Assembly (NCBI RefSeq): GCF_000744835.1
Contig: NZ_JQMS01000001.1
Location: 3,100,001-3,164,000 of the forward strand
From: Flavobacterium sp. 83
GTDB lineage: Bacteria > Bacteroidota > Bacteroidia > Flavobacteriales > Flavobacteriaceae
Direction: 5' to 3'
DNA: 64,000 nucleotides
The position numbers and the translations under genes are program-made. The notes beneath the pieces are model-generated. The model did not search any database, had not been told where the DNA came from, and saw only the letters and a list, made by a program, of their open reading frames with translations. Positions 29,723 to 41,622 of this stretch are shown one piece after another. Each line of letters begins with the position of its first letter. Positions within the stretch are counted from its first letter, which is position 1.

Positions 29723-31663
29723 ATGAAAAATAATATACTCCTTTATATAACAATAATAAGTGTTTTTTCTTTTAATACTTATTCCCAAAAAGCTAAATTG
29801 GCTGCAGCTGATAAAAAGTACGACAACTATGCCTACGTAGATGCCATAAAAACTTATGAAAGGGTTGCCGAAAAAGGATACAAATCAGCTGATATGTTTA
29901 AAAAATTGGGGAACGCCTATTACTTCAATGCGGAGTTAGACAAAGCAGCTAAATGGTATGGGGAATTATTTGCCATGAATACCCCAGATTTAGAACCTGA
30001 ATACTACTATCGCTATGCTCAGTCTTTAAGATCTATTGGTCAAAATGATAAAGCGAATGAAATGTTAGAATTATTCAATCAAAAACTAGGAAACGACAAT
30101 AGAGGTAAAATTTTCAAACAAAATACCAATTATTTAGAAGCCATTAAAGCCAATTCAGGAAGATATCAAGTAGAAGATGCAGGTATCAACTCTAAATACT
30201 CTGATTATGGAACAACTGTATATTTAAACAAAATAGTATTTGCTACCGCAAGAGATACTGGAAGTTTAGGACATCGAAAACACACATGGACCAATCAATA
30301 TTTTACTAATTTATATTCTGCTGATTTAGGAGATAACATGACTCTTGGCTCCCCACACAAGTTTAGTGAATCTATAAATTCGAAATTTCATGAATCTACA
30401 CCTGCCTTTACTAATGATGGAAAAACTATGTATTTTACCCGAAACAATTATTTAGACGGTAAAAAGGGGAAAAATGGAAATAAAATTACGCTGGTAAAAA
30501 TATATAAAGCCAGTTTAGAAAATGATAAATGGGTAAATGTAACTGAATTACCTTTTGACAGTGATAATTACAGCACTGCTCATCCTGCCTTAAGCCCTGA
30601 TGGGAAAACATTATATTTTGCGTCAGATATGCCCGGAACAATAGGACAATCTGATTTATTTAAAGTAAAAATAAATGATGATGCCACTTTTGGTACTCCA
30701 GAAAACTTAGGAAATACAATCAATACTGAAGGAAGAGAAACCTTCCCTTTTGTAAATGATGAAAATGAAATTTATTTTGCATCTGACGGACATCCAGGTC
30801 TTGGAGGTTTAGATGTTTTTGTATCCAAAATAAATCCTGATGGGACTTTCAGCGAGGTTCAAAATGTGGGAGAAAATGTTAATTCTCCCAAAGATGATTT
30901 TGCTTATTTAATAGACACAAAATCAAGAAGAGGCTTTTTTAGCTCCAATAGAGATGGTGGACAAGGATACGATGATATTTATAAGTTTTTAGAAACCAAA
31001 AGACTTACTTGTGAACAACTTTTATATGGTGAAATTACTGACTTAACTACAGCAGAATTGCTTTCAGATGCTAAAGTCACTTTATATGATAGTCAATTTA
31101 ATTTAGTGAGCACTACTACTTCTGATGCAAAAGGGAATTATTCTTTTACTGTGGAATGTGGAAAAACTTATAATGTAAGAGCTGAAAAAACAGAGTTTAC
31201 TACCAAAGAACAAAAAATCACTATAGCCAGCAATAAAGGAAAAACATATTTACCAATCGCATTGGAAAAAGAAAAATGTAAAGTAACAGTGGGTGATGAT
31301 CTAGGTAAATGCTTTGGTATAAAAATGATCTACTTTGACTTTGATAAATCGAATATCAGAGTAGAAGCATCTATTGATTTAGAAAAAATATTAGATGTAA
31401 TGAGTCAATATCCAACTATGAAACTTGATATACGCTCCCATACTGATAGCCGTGGCACTTTCAAATACAATGAAGAATTATCAGATAGAAGGGCTAAGTC
31501 TACTATAAACTGGTTAATAAAAAATGGTGTTGATTCAAGCAGATTGACTGGTAAAGGATATGGTGAATCACAATTAGTGAATAAATGTAGCGATGCCATA
31601 GAATGTAATGAAGATGAACATCAACTTAACAGACGTAGCGAGTTTATAATTACTGCTTTGTAA
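29723..31663 (+). CDS. TPR/PD40/OmpA-family protein (PorE-like), copy 1
   Basis: This 646-residue protein has a signal peptide (about 1-21, ending NTYSQ), a TPR-like region (25-140; AIKTYERVAEKGYKSADMF) and a PD40 beta-propeller (about 150-410; TPAFTNDGKTMYFTR, HPALSPDGKTLYFAS). A carboxypeptidase-regulatory-like domain follows (about 430-510; TLYDSQFNLVSTTTSDAKGN), then a C-terminal OmpA peptidoglycan-binding domain (MIYFDFDKSNIRVEA, DIRSHTDSRGTFKYNEELSD). This order matches PorE-like periplasmic proteins of the type IX system, which link outer-membrane parts to the cell wall. It starts 11 bases after the PorP/SprF gene. It differs from the copy at 41623 at seven residues. Confidence 0.9.
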   Translation: MKNNILLYITIISVFSFNTYSQKAKLAAADKKYDNYAYVDAIKTYERVAEKGYKSADMFKKLGNAYYFNAELDKAAKWYGELFAMNTPDLEPEYYYRYAQSLRSIGQNDKANEMLELFNQKLGNDNRGKIFKQNTNYLEAIKANSGRYQVEDAGINSKYSDYGTTVYLNKIVFATARDTGSLGHRKHTWTNQYFTNLYSADLGDNMTLGSPHKFSESINSKFHESTPAFTNDGKTMYFTRNNYLDGKKGKNGNKITLVKIYKASLENDKWVNVTELPFDSDNYSTAHPALSPDGKTLYFASDMPGTIGQSDLFKVKINDDATFGTPENLGNTINTEGRETFPFVNDENEIYFASDGHPGLGGLDVFVSKINPDGTFSEVQNVGENVNSPKDDFAYLIDTKSRRGFFSSNRDGGQGYDDIYKFLETKRLTCEQLLYGEITDLTTAELLSDAKVTLYDSQFNLVSTTTSDAKGNYSFTVECGKTYNVRAEKTEFTTKEQKITIASNKGKTYLPIALEKEKCKVTVGDDLGKCFGIKMIYFDFDKSNIRVEASIDLEKILDVMSQYPTMKLDIRSHTDSRGTFKYNEELSDRRAKSTINWLIKNGVDSSRLTGKGYGESQLVNKCSDAIECNEDEHQLNRRSEFIITAL

Positions 31664-31710
31664 AAGCAAATCAATTAAAGGAAAGCAATGTTAGATTCTT
31701 AAGCATATTT

Positions 31711-31746
31711 AAACCCAAAAAAAGTATTTTTTTGGGGTTTATTTTT
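31711..31746 (+). terminator. Intrinsic terminator after first adhesin operon
   Basis: AAACCC plus seven A (31711-31723) pairs with seven T plus GGGGTTT (31727-31740), with one bulged G and a 3-base loop. ATTTTT follows. It closes the giant gene-PorP-OmpA operon. Confidence 0.75.
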
Positions 31747-32639
31747 AAAAATAAGCTTTTCAACTATGTATTTAAAATAGTAATAACACAAACACTTTGT
31801 TAAAAAAACAAATCAATTAAAATTATTTTTATTTATTAATTATAGTTTTATTATAAATATAATTGCTCAAAATTTAAAATTATTTATTGATACTTAATTA
31901 AACTACTAAACAAACGTTAAAATACAAGAGCAATAAAATTGTTTTTTTATTAAGAATATACATTTGAACGAGTATTTAGGTTATTGGTAGAAAAAAAAAA
32001 TCAATATCAATAAATCTTTATAACTTTAATGTAAGATAATAAAAGGCTTACAATTATTTGAGAACCTAAATCAAATAATTATTTACGAGGAAAAGTTTCT
32101 TTCTGCCCAAAAAAAGAGAACTTTCATCCCTGAAAAATTTAGAAATAATCTAAATTTTAGACTGTTATTTTTTTTAAAATAATTTATTAATTAAAAAAAG
32201 TATTGAACATATTTAAAAAATATCTTTCTAAATAATTTTATACTTAAAAAAATCAAACAAGTATAAATTGAATTAAAAATTCAATTGTTTGATAACTCAT
32301 AATTATTTTATTTTTAATTAAAAAATTCAAATAATATGAAAAAAATTACTTTCCATTTATAGATTTCTTCAAGTTTGTGAGTAATCTAAATTCTCGATTT
32401 GATTGCCAATTGCATAAGGATAACCTTGGCTAAATTGATTTTTTTTCCATCTTTAATAGTTCTTTATTTTAATTAAATAATTAACCATTCAAGTGTATTT
32501 ATAATACATCTTTCTTTTAATCATAATACGAATGAATGTTCATTGAGAACGATTCATCCATCAATTCACAAGCAACGTTCTAAAATGAATTTTGCTATTT
32601 ACAAACATTTCATTTTCTAACGATTTAAAACAAATCAAT
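31747..32639. other. Structured AT-rich leader region of the second giant gene
   Basis: About 890 bases lack a credible gene. It contains the conserved 38-bp motif (31961-31998) and two perfect inverted repeats: 32052-32061 with 32071-32080, and 32134-32143 with 32149-32158. A longer imperfect one lies at about 32253-32293. At 32337 an ATG opens MKKITFHL and then a stop, resembling the beginning of a secreted-protein gene, either a decayed start or a short leader peptide. If transcription begins near the 38-bp motif, the mRNA has a leader of roughly 600 bases. Confidence 0.55.
31961..31998 (+). promoter_or_regulatory. Conserved upstream motif, copy 2
   Basis: This segment matches 16979-17016 at 35 of 38 positions, with core AACGAGTATTTAGGTTATTG and a terminal A-run. 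Here it is about 640 bases before the giant gene's ATG, against 177 bases in copy 1. It therefore seems tied to transcription rather than to translation start. Confidence 0.6.
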
Positions 32640-35600
32640 ATGAAATCAACTTTTACTAATTCGACAAGAATATTTACTATTTTTTTATTAAGTTTTTTAT
32701 GTTCTCCAACAGTAATACTTGCACAAATTGGTCCTGGTATTGCACCTGTCAATTCACTAAGTGGTGGATTTAATATAGACGGAACACTTATTGCAAATAC
32801 AGCTGCAGGAGATTGGACGGACGGAACAGGTACAGGTGGATTTGTACTTGCAAATTCAGGAGTTCCTTTAAATTCAGGAACTACTTATCATTTATATGAC
32901 CCTTATAACAACTCTACTGACAATATATTTGGAGGTGGGGATAAAGTAAGTGATAATCCAAATAGTATGACTTGGGTACCAGGTACTGCAAATAATAAAA
33001 CCGACATGAACAATGCTCTAATTCATCTAACGACAGATAGTAATGGAAATGTATGGGTTATTTTTGCCGCCGATCGTTTAAGCAATAGCGGTAATGCCTA
33101 TGTTGATTTTGAATTTCTTCAAAGTACTATGACAAAAACTAGTAGTGGTTTTACAACTACAGCTCCTGCATCAACTGGAGGACGAACTGCTGGAGATTTT
33201 TTATTGACAGTATACTTTGAAAGCGGTGTCGCTAAATTTGATATTCAACGATGGGAGCTTAATGGAAGTGTATGGGAATATAAAACCTATTTCTCCTCTT
33301 TACCTGCTAACAGTGTATTTGCAGACGGAAATTCTACTACTGTACCAGTACCTTTTCAGGCATTTGGAGTTAATAACTATCTTCAAAATACATTTATTGA
33401 ATCTGCTGTAAATTTAACAGAAGTATTAGGGGCAATTGACCCATGTATAAGTCTTAAAATAAAAACTATTTTTGTTAAATCTAAAACATCAACATCTCCA
33501 TCTGCAGCTATTAAGGACTTTTTTGATCCACTTCAAATCAACAATCTAACTCTCGGAAGCGCTGATGCTGGTGATGATGATACTGTTTGTGCAGGATCAC
33601 CTTATACGCTTCAAGGAGCGGCTATACCAAGTAACGGTTATGAAGTAATATCTAAAACTTGGTCTGTAGTAGGTGGATCAGCAACTATAGTTGACCCAAC
33701 AGATTTACATAGTAATATAAATATAACTAGTAGTCCAGCTACCTTACGCCTCACTGTAGTTACGGGACCTTTAGTTGGCTCAGGATCACAATGCACCGTA
33801 TCTGATGATGTGATTATAACAGTAAACCAACCGCTAACATGTTCTATCTCTGGTTCAAGTGGTCCTCTATGCCCTTCCTCCTCTTCTAATATTTATTCAG
33901 CTCCATCAAGCGCTACATACTTATGGAAGATATCTGGAAATGGGTCAATAGTAGGAAATAGTAACTCTCAAACTGTTTCAGTAACTACGGGAATAGGCTG
34001 TAATACTTCATTTACATTAACCTCTACAATTACTAATTCTAATGGTTGTACTTCGACTTGTACAAAAACAGTTTCAGTAGTCGATGACAGCATTCCAATA
34101 GTGACTACAGCTGCGAATTCTCTAGATCATACGTTGCAATGCAACAATACAGTAGGAATAGCTGCAGCAATAGCAGAAGTACCTACAGCAACTGATAATT
34201 GTACCGCAAACCCAACATTGAATTTGGTAAGTGATACAAATACTGCCAATGCAAATTGTGCTAATGCTTATGTTAGAACACGTACTTGGAACTTTAGCGA
34301 CGGTTGTGGAAACACTAGCGCCAACTTTGTCCAAACGATCACTGTTATTGACAATACTGCTCCAGTAATAACTACAACTTCGAATTCCCTTGATCATACT
34401 TTACAGTGTAACAATATCGCTGCAATAGCTGCTGCATTAGCAGAAGTTCCTGCAGCTACGGATAATTGTACCGCAAACCCAACTATGAATTTAGTGAGTG
34501 ATACAAATACTCCAAATGCAAATTGTACCAATGCTTATGTAAGAGTGCGCACTTGGAACTTCAGCGACGGTTGTGGAAACACTAGCGCCAACTTTGTGCA
34601 AACAATCACTGTTATTGACAATACAGCTCCAGTAGTATCTACTGCTTCGAATTCCCTTGATCATACTTTACAGTGTAACAATACCGCTGCTATAGCTGCA
34701 GCATTAGCAGAAGTTCCTGCAGCTACGGATAATTGCAGCGCAAACCCAACTATGAATTTGGTAAGTGATACAAATACTGCCAATGCAAATTGTGCCAATG
34801 CTTATGTAAGAGTGCGCACTTGGAACTTCAGCGACGGTTGTGGAAACACTAGCGCCAACTTTGTGCAAACAATCACTGTTATTGACAATACAGCTCCAGT
34901 AGTATCTACAACTGCGAATTCCCTTAATCATACTTTACAGTGTAACAATACCGCTGCTATAGCTGCTGCATTAGCAGAAGTTCCTGCAGCTACGGATAAT
35001 TGCACCGCAAACCCAACTATGAATTTGGTAAGTGATACAAATACTGCCAATGCAAATTGTGCCAATGCTTATGTTAGAACACGTACTTGGAACTTCAGCG
35101 ACGGTTGTGGAAATACTAGCGCCAACTTTGTGCAAACGATCACTGTTATTGACAATACTGCTCCAGCAGTATCTACAACTGCGGATTCTCTTAATCATAC
35201 TTTACAGTGTAACAATACCGCTGCAATAGCTGCAGCATTAGCAGAAGTACCTACAGCGACTGATAATTGTACCGCAAACCCAACTATTAATTTAGTGAGT
35301 GATACAAATACTCCGAATGCAAATTGTACCAATGCTTATGTGAGAGTGCGTACTTGGAACTTCAGCGATGGTTGTGGAAACACTAGCGCCAACTTTGTGC
35401 AAACGATCACTGTTATTGACAATACTGCTCCAGTAATAACTACAACTGCGGGTTCTCTTAATCATACTTTACAGTGTAACAACACCGTTTCAATAGCTGC
35501 AGCATTAGCAGAAGTTCCTGCAGCTACGGATAATTGCACCGCAAACCCAACTATGAATTTGGTAAGTGATACAAATACTGCCAATGCAAATTGTGCCAAT

Positions 35601-38600
35601 GCTTATGTACGAACACGTACTTGGAACTTCAGCGATGGTTGTGGAAATACTAGCGCCAACTTTGTGCAAACGATCACTGTTATTGACAATACTGCTCCAG
35701 TAGTATCTACTGCTGTTGGTTCCCTTGATCATACTTTACAGTGTAACAATACAGCAGGAATAGCTGCAGCATTAGCAGAAGTACCTACAGCTACGGATAA
35801 TTGTACCGCAAACCCAACTATGAATTTAGTGAGTGATACAAATACTCCAAATGCAAATTGTACCAATGCTTTTGTAAGAGTGCGTACTTGGAACTTCAGC
35901 GATGGTTGCGGAAACACTAGCGCCAACTTTGTGCAAACGATCACTGTTATTGACAATACTGCTCCAGTAATAACTACAACTGCGAATTCTCTTGATCATA
36001 CTTTACAGTGTAACAATACCGCTGCAATAGCTGCTGCATTAGCAGAAGTTCCTGCAGCTACGGATAATTGTACCGCAAACCCAACTATGAATTTAGTGAG
36101 TGATACAAATACTCCAAATGCAAATTGTACCAATGCTTATGTAAGAGTGCGTACTTGGAACTTCAGCGACGGTTGCGGAAACATTAGCGCCAACTTTGTA
36201 CAAACGATTACCGTTATTGACAATACTGTTCCTGTAATAACTTCTACTGAGAATTCCCTTGATCATACGTTACAATGCAACAATACAGCAGGAATAGCTG
36301 CAGCATTAGCAGAAGTACCTACAGCGACTGATAATTGTACTGTAAACCCGACCATGAATTTGGTAAGTGATGCAAATACTGCTAATGCGAACTGTGCCAA
36401 TGCTTATGTTAGAACACGTACTTGGAACTTCAGCGATGGTTGTGGAAACACCAGTGCTAATTTTGTGCAAACTATTACGGTTATTGACAATACACCACCA
36501 ACTTTTAACGAATCATTACCAGCGGATTTAACTGTAGAATGTAATTCAGTTCCTACTGCTAAAATATTGACTGCTAATGACAATTGTGGTATGGCAAATG
36601 TTGACTTTTCAGAAACTGAAACTGCAGGAACTTGTGCTGGATCGTCAACTATTTTAAGAACTTGGATTGCCACTGATGCGTGCAAAAACACAACTACATT
36701 TACCCAAACAATAAAGGTTCAGGATACTACACCTCCTACTTTTACTCCACCAACTAACAAGACACTTACTAGTGATGAAAATTGTTTTGCTGACATTAGT
36801 ACAACTTCAACTGGAACCGTAACAAACATTCAAGATAACTGTGATCCAAATCCAACAGCTACATTTGTAGATCATGATTGTTTTGGAAACTCAGATATAA
36901 CATCGGTAAATGCTGGAAGTGGTAATTATTTTCCATTCACTGTTTCGGGTTTTGATGATATAACAGCTAGTAATATCGAAAAAATTGCTTTGGCATTTGA
37001 AACAAATCAAGGAAAAGGTAGAGTCGAATTTACTTTAGTTTCCCCAAGTGGACAAGGAATTGTTTTAGTTGCTCCATATTGTTCTGGAGGAAATTGTGAT
37101 ACAGCAACACCAAGTGATCCAGAATTATATTTACCTGTATTTTATCCTAATAGTTCTTCTTATCCAAAATGGGATAACAATAATCCTGTGCTACCTAATG
37201 TCATTCAAAACTTTACTCCATATGGTGCAGTTTCATCGACAAGTAGCATCATTGGCTTAAATTCTTATGTATCAAGTTTTGAAGAACTTACCGGTAACAT
37301 GAATGGAAATTGGTTTATTTATGCCCAAAAAGATGGAACTGAACTCGGCACTATTGAATTCAAAAGTGTTTGTTTGACTCCTGCAGGTTTATGCAAAAAC
37401 AATAAAGTAATTGTAAGACATTGGTCTGTTAGCGACGCTTGCAAAAATACTGTAGGATTTGATCAAGTAATTAAAATTGTTGATACTACAGCTCCAACTT
37501 GGACTACTGAAGCAACTGCTTTAAACTCAACTATCGAATGTAGTAATACCGAAGATTTGGCTGCAGCCCAATTAGTATTCCCAATAGCTAAAGATAATTG
37601 TGATTTGGATGTTTCCAATATTACAAAAGTAACGGGTCAATTTGTAGCTTCTGAAGGATGTGCAAATGCTGGAACTTATACTAATACTTGGACAGTAAAA
37701 GATGATTGTGGAAACACTTCCGAAGTATTTACGCAAGTAATCACTATCGAAGATACGACTGCACCAACTTGGACTAGTCAAGCATCGTCTTTAAATAAAA
37801 CTATTGAATGTAGTGATGTAGAAGCTTTGGCTACAGCCCAAGGATTAATTCCATTAGCTACTGACAAATGTGACGAGGATGTAACAAATAGTATAAAAGT
37901 GACCGGTCAATTTGTAGCCTCTCAAGGATGTGCAAATGCTGGAACTTATACGAACACCTGGACAGTAAAAGATGATTGTGGAAATACTTCTGAAATATTT
38001 ACGCAAATAATCACCATCGAAGATAATACACCACCAGACATTAATATCCCTGCTACAAATATAACTGTTGAATGTGATGGTCAAGGAAATCAAAATTCTC
38101 TAACAAATTGGTTAACGAATAATGGTGGAGCAACTGCTAGTGATAATTGTTCAGATGTAACATGGACTAATAACTTTAATGCAATTTCTAACGATTGTTC
38201 AGCTGCAGTAACTGTAGTCTTTACAGCAAAAGATGCCTGTGGAAACAGTTCTTCAACATCTGCAACATTCAGTATAAAAGACAATACTAATCCTATAGCT
38301 TCAGAAAATCTGGCGACTATAACTGTGAGTTGTGCTACAGATGTTCCAGCTACAACTTCACTAACTGCTACTGATAATTGTAGTGGTGAAATAACTACGC
38401 AAGGAATTGATGTGATTACTCAAGGTGACTGTGTGAACTCATTTGTTATTACCAGAACTTGGACATTTACTGATGCTTGTAGCAACTCATCTATTACAAC
38501 ACAAACCATTAATGTAATTGATACTTTGGCACCAATTATTGCTCCACTCCCAGAGATATCAACTATCTCATGCCCAGCAACGCCAAATTTTGCAACGGCT

Positions 38601-40544
38601 ACTGCAACTGATAATTGTGGCGCATCTGTAAGCTTAACTTCTGAAGATGTAACAACTAATGGTCAATGTGCTGGTTCCTATTCTGTAACAAGAACCTGGA
38701 CTGCTACTGATGCCTGTGGAAACAGTTCCATAGCTTCACAAACTATTAACGTACAAGATACAACTGCTCCAATTATTGCGGCATTGCCTGAAGCTTCAAC
38801 TATAGCTTGTCCTGCAACTCCTGTATTTGCTCAAGCATCGGCAACCGACGAATGTAGTTCTACTTTTACTTTAACTTCAGAAGATGTAACAACTAATGGT
38901 CAGTGTGCTGGTTCCTATTCTGTAACAAGAACTTGGACTGCTACTGATGCTTGTGGAAACAGTTCTATAGCTTCTCAAACTATCAATGTACAAGATACAA
39001 ATGCTCCAATTATCGCGGAATTGCCTGAAGCCTCAACTATATCTTGTCCTGCGACTCCTGAATTTGCTGTAGCATCGGCAACTGACGAATGTGGGTCTAC
39101 TTTTACTTTAACTTCAGAAGATGTAACAACTAATGGCGCTTGTGCTGGTTCCTATTCTGTAACAAGAACCTGGACTGCTACTGATGCTTGTGGAAACAGT
39201 TCCATAGCTTCTCAAACCATCAATGTACAAGATACAACTGCTCCAATTATCGCGGCATTGCCTGAAGCTTCAACTATAGCCTGTCCTGCGACTCCTGAAT
39301 TTGCTGTAGCATCGGCAACTGACGAATGTGGGTCTACTTTTACTTTGACTTCAGAAGATGTAACAACTAATGGTCAGTGTGCTGGTTCCTATTCTGTAAC
39401 AAGAACCTGGACTGCTACTGATGCCTGTGGAAACAGTTCCATAGCTTCACAAACTATTAACGTACAAGATAAAACTGCTCCAATTATTGCTGCATTACCT
39501 GAAACTTCAACTGTTTCTTGTTCAACAACGCCAACTTTCGCAATAGCTACTGCAACTGATGAATGTGGTTCAGTTGTAACTTTGACTTCGGAAGACGTAA
39601 CCACTAATGGCGCTTGTGCTGGTTCCTATTCTGTAACTAGAACCTGGACTGCAACAGATGCATGTGCAAACAGTACTAAAGCTTCACAAACTATCAATGT
39701 ACAAGATACAACTGCTCCTACCACAACTACTGATTTTGCAGCGACTATCGATGTCAATTGTGATGCAATTCCTTTGAAACCTGAGCTCGTATTTGTTGAT
39801 AATTGCTCTACTGTATCTCCTGCAATATTTACCGAAAAAATTATTAATAGAACACAGGATTCCTATTCAATCGTAAGAAAATGGTCTGTGGCTGATAGTT
39901 GTGAAAATACTTCTGTATTTACTCAAATAATCAATGTTAACATTACAAATAGTGTTATAGAAAAAGTAGGTTCGGTTTGTAATGATGGAGAAATTACCAC
40001 TATCGATTTATCAAGTCTGTTACCTAGCGAAACTCCTACCGGAACTTGGATTAATGTAAATAATATTGAATCTTTTCAAGGTTCTATCCTTAATGCAGCG
40101 GGTCTTGCAATTGGTAATTATGTATTTGAATATAAAATTGACGATGCAACTTGTCCTAGAACAATAAGAATTACAATAACAGTAACGACTGGTTGTGGTA
40201 GTATTGTATTACCATGTGGATTAGTAGTAGTTCATAATGCCTTCTCTCCAAATGGAGATGGAATTAATGAAGTATTTGTTATCGACAATATTGATGATAC
40301 AAATTGTTATCCGGATAATACCGTTGAAATTTACAACCGATGGGGTGTTTTAGTTTTTGATACTCAAGGCTATAATAACACAACAAAAGCATTCAAAGGC
40401 TTCTCTGAAGGCAGATCAACCATCAGTCAATCGTCTGGTTTACCAAGTGGAACCTATTTTTACATCTTAAATTATACTTCTACAGACGGTAATGGTAAAA
40501 TTCAAACCAATAAAAAAGACGGGTATTTGTACCTCACTAAATAA
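32640..40544 (+). CDS. Second giant HYR-repeat adhesin with T9SS type B sorting domain
   Basis: This protein has about 2634 residues from the ATG at 32640; I prefer it to the TTG at 32592 because [20 protein letters not shown] begins a proper signal peptide ending VILAQ. An N-terminal domain of about 270 residues has a lectin-like or jelly-roll look ([21 protein letters not shown]). PKD/Ig-type modules follow, then nine 89-residue Cys-rich repeats (484-1284). Next come a HYR module with a nested P-domain-like insert (about 1411-1590), two TAPTW modules, five HYR copies of another type and the same C-terminal sorting domain as the first giant protein (from about 2528). It should be exported by the type IX system to the cell surface. 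Role as adhesin or gliding protein is inferred. Confidence 0.92.
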   Translation: MKSTFTNSTRIFTIFLLSFLCSPTVILAQIGPGIAPVNSLSGGFNIDGTLIANTAAGDWTDGTGTGGFVLANSGVPLNSGTTYHLYDPYNNSTDNIFGGGDKVSDNPNSMTWVPGTANNKTDMNNALIHLTTDSNGNVWVIFAADRLSNSGNAYVDFEFLQSTMTKTSSGFTTTAPASTGGRTAGDFLLTVYFESGVAKFDIQRWELNGSVWEYKTYFSSLPANSVFADGNSTTVPVPFQAFGVNNYLQNTFIESAVNLTEVLGAIDPCISLKIKTIFVKSKTSTSPSAAIKDFFDPLQINNLTLGSADAGDDDTVCAGSPYTLQGAAIPSNGYEVISKTWSVVGGSATIVDPTDLHSNINITSSPATLRLTVVTGPLVGSGSQCTVSDDVIITVNQPLTCSISGSSGPLCPSSSSNIYSAPSSATYLWKISGNGSIVGNSNSQTVSVTTGIGCNTSFTLTSTITNSNGCTSTCTKTVSVVDDSIPIVTTAANSLDHTLQCNNTVGIAAAIAEVPTATDNCTANPTLNLVSDTNTANANCANAYVRTRTWNFSDGCGNTSANFVQTITVIDNTAPVITTTSNSLDHTLQCNNIAAIAAALAEVPAATDNCTANPTMNLVSDTNTPNANCTNAYVRVRTWNFSDGCGNTSANFVQTITVIDNTAPVVSTASNSLDHTLQCNNTAAIAAALAEVPAATDNCSANPTMNLVSDTNTANANCANAYVRVRTWNFSDGCGNTSANFVQTITVIDNTAPVVSTTANSLNHTLQCNNTAAIAAALAEVPAATDNCTANPTMNLVSDTNTANANCANAYVRTRTWNFSDGCGNTSANFVQTITVIDNTAPAVSTTADSLNHTLQCNNTAAIAAALAEVPTATDNCTANPTINLVSDTNTPNANCTNAYVRVRTWNFSDGCGNTSANFVQTITVIDNTAPVITTTAGSLNHTLQCNNTVSIAAALAEVPAATDNCTANPTMNLVSDTNTANANCANAYVRTRTWNFSDGCGNTSANFVQTITVIDNTAPVVSTAVGSLDHTLQCNNTAGIAAALAEVPTATDNCTANPTMNLVSDTNTPNANCTNAFVRVRTWNFSDGCGNTSANFVQTITVIDNTAPVITTTANSLDHTLQCNNTAAIAAALAEVPAATDNCTANPTMNLVSDTNTPNANCTNAYVRVRTWNFSDGCGNISANFVQTITVIDNTVPVITSTENSLDHTLQCNNTAGIAAALAEVPTATDNCTVNPTMNLVSDANTANANCANAYVRTRTWNFSDGCGNTSANFVQTITVIDNTPPTFNESLPADLTVECNSVPTAKILTANDNCGMANVDFSETETAGTCAGSSTILRTWIATDACKNTTTFTQTIKVQDTTPPTFTPPTNKTLTSDENCFADISTTSTGTVTNIQDNCDPNPTATFVDHDCFGNSDITSVNAGSGNYFPFTVSGFDDITASNIEKIALAFETNQGKGRVEFTLVSPSGQGIVLVAPYCSGGNCDTATPSDPELYLPVFYPNSSSYPKWDNNNPVLPNVIQNFTPYGAVSSTSSIIGLNSYVSSFEELTGNMNGNWFIYAQKDGTELGTIEFKSVCLTPAGLCKNNKVIVRHWSVSDACKNTVGFDQVIKIVDTTAPTWTTEATALNSTIECSNTEDLAAAQLVFPIAKDNCDLDVSNITKVTGQFVASEGCANAGTYTNTWTVKDDCGNTSEVFTQVITIEDTTAPTWTSQASSLNKTIECSDVEALATAQGLIPLATDKCDEDVTNSIKVTGQFVASQGCANAGTYTNTWTVKDDCGNTSEIFTQIITIEDNTPPDINIPATNITVECDGQGNQNSLTNWLTNNGGATASDNCSDVTWTNNFNAISNDCSAAVTVVFTAKDACGNSSSTSATFSIKDNTNPIASENLATITVSCATDVPATTSLTATDNCSGEITTQGIDVITQGDCVNSFVITRTWTFTDACSNSSITTQTINVIDTLAPIIAPLPEISTISCPATPNFATATATDNCGASVSLTSEDVTTNGQCAGSYSVTRTWTATDACGNSSIASQTINVQDTTAPIIAALPEASTIACPATPVFAQASATDECSSTFTLTSEDVTTNGQCAGSYSVTRTWTATDACGNSSIASQTINVQDTNAPIIAELPEASTISCPATPEFAVASATDECGSTFTLTSEDVTTNGACAGSYSVTRTWTATDACGNSSIASQTINVQDTTAPIIAALPEASTIACPATPEFAVASATDECGSTFTLTSEDVTTNGQCAGSYSVTRTWTATDACGNSSIASQTINVQDKTAPIIAALPETSTVSCSTTPTFAIATATDECGSVVTLTSEDVTTNGACAGSYSVTRTWTATDACANSTKASQTINVQDTTAPTTTTDFAATIDVNCDAIPLKPELVFVDNCSTVSPAIFTEKIINRTQDSYSIVRKWSVADSCENTSVFTQIINVNITNSVIEKVGSVCNDGEITTIDLSSLLPSETPTGTWINVNNIESFQGSILNAAGLAIGNYVFEYKIDDATCPRTIRITITVTTGCGSIVLPCGLVVVHNAFSPNGDGINEVFVIDNIDDTNCYPDNTVEIYNRWGVLVFDTQGYNNTTKAFKGFSEGRSTISQSSGLPSGTYFYILNYTSTDGNGKIQTNKKDGYLYLTK
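34089..36491 (+). repeat. 9 tandem 267-bp units (89 aa)
   Basis: GATCAT at 34125 recurs up to 36261, exactly 8 periods of 267. A typical unit reads [20 protein letters not shown], then [40 protein letters not shown] and TVIDNTAP. Four Cys occur per unit. Copies share most bases but vary more than the 219-bp array of the first giant gene. Confidence 0.95.
39465..40544 (+). repeat. Duplicated C-terminal coding block, copy 2
   Basis: Counterpart of 27661-28740: same length, no indels, mostly identical. The upstream edge falls exactly at a HYR module boundary (CAAGATAAAACTGCTCC), which suggests recombination at module junctions. Confidence 0.9.
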
Positions 40545-40553
40545 TTAAATTTT

Positions 40554-40583
40554 ATCCCTGATATCTAAAGTGATATCAGGGAT
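40554..40583 (+). terminator. Hairpin between adhesin and PorP/SprF gene, copy 2
   Basis: ATCCCTGATATC (40554-40565) pairs with GATATCAGGGAT (40572-40583), loop 6. The outer stem equals that of 28750-28779 while the inner pairs differ on both arms, so pairing is preserved. No U-run follows. Confidence 0.6.
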
Positions 40584-40702
40584 AATCAAAATAAGAACAA
40601 AAGCCCTATTCATGAGTGACAAACTCAAATGTAATTTATCAACTAACCTACAGAATTCTAATAAATGAATTCGACAGATAATTAAAATAACAAACAGCTG
40701 CT

Positions 40703-41611
40703 ATGAAAACAAAATTATTTTCTTTCGTTTTGATGTTTACAGCCATTGTAAGTTTTGCGCAACAAGATGCTCAATTTACGCAATACATGTACAACACAAT
40801 TAATATTAATCCCGCTTATGCAGGATCTAGAGGTGCCTTAAGTATTTTTGCATTACATCGTACACAATGGGTGGGACTTGAAGGAGCACCGGTAACTAAC
40901 GCTGTATCCATCAATACACCACTCAACGGAAGTAATCTGGGATTGGGAGTATCAATTATAAATGATAAAATTGGCCCTACACATGAGAATACCATTTCGG
41001 CTGATTTGTCATATACAATTCCTACTTCAGAGACTTTTAAACTTTCCTTTGGAATTAAAGCAACTGCTAACATATTTGATTTGGATGTTTCTCGCTTGAA
41101 TCCTGTTGATGACGATCCAAGCCTACACGATTTCAGTAATAAATTCACTCCAAATATTGGTGCCGGTGTCTATTTGCATTCTAATAAAGCCTACGTGGGA
41201 TTCTCTGTTCCTAATTTTATTCAAACAAATCGATATGATGATAATGAAGTAGCCATTTTTAAAGAAAAAATTAATTACTACTTAATTGCCGGTTATGTAT
41301 TTGATTTGAATGATTATATAAAATTCAAACCAGCAGTACTTGCAAAAATGGTAGAAGGAGCGCCTCTTCAAGCTGATGTGTCAGGAAATTTTATGTTTAA
41401 TGATAAGTTTGTGGTGGGAGTAGCTTATAGATGGAGTGCGGCGCTAAGTGCCATGGTTGGATTTCAGGTTTCTGAAGGTTTGTATATTGGATACGGATAT
41501 GATCATGAAACAACCAATTTAGACCATTATAATTCTGGTTCTCACGAGATTTTCTTGCGCTATGAATTATTCAAAAACAATAATAAAATCACAACACCAA
41601 GATTCTTCTAA
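40703..41611 (+). CDS. PorP/SprF family type IX secretion outer-membrane protein, copy 2
   Basis: This 302-residue protein appears identical to the product of 28803-29711: the same signal peptide, the same TININPAYAGS signature and the same strand-rich body. It follows the second giant gene by 158 bases, a longer spacer than in copy 1, containing a hairpin and about 95 bases of unrelated sequence. It is the presumed secretion or anchoring partner for the upstream giant protein. Because both copies are the same, either could serve both cargos; the shared C-terminal sorting domains of the two giant proteins would fit that. Confidence 0.92.
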   Translation: MKTKLFSFVLMFTAIVSFAQQDAQFTQYMYNTININPAYAGSRGALSIFALHRTQWVGLEGAPVTNAVSINTPLNGSNLGLGVSIINDKIGPTHENTISADLSYTIPTSETFKLSFGIKATANIFDLDVSRLNPVDDDPSLHDFSNKFTPNIGAGVYLHSNKAYVGFSVPNFIQTNRYDDNEVAIFKEKINYYLIAGYVFDLNDYIKFKPAVLAKMVEGAPLQADVSGNFMFNDKFVVGVAYRWSAALSAMVGFQVSEGLYIGYGYDHETTNLDHYNSGSHEIFLRYELFKNNNKITTPRFF

Positions 41612-41622
41612 AAATAATTATT

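Larger units (their letters stand above)
28777..31683 (+). repeat. Duplicated PorP-OmpA block, copy 1
   Basis: The 2907 bases match 40677-43583 at a constant offset of 11900, with no indels. The first 2.3 kb is almost identical (I saw two substitutions, near 30344 and 30572). Substitutions then cluster from about 31100 onward. Homology stops sharply just after the OmpA gene stop codon. Confidence 0.93.
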
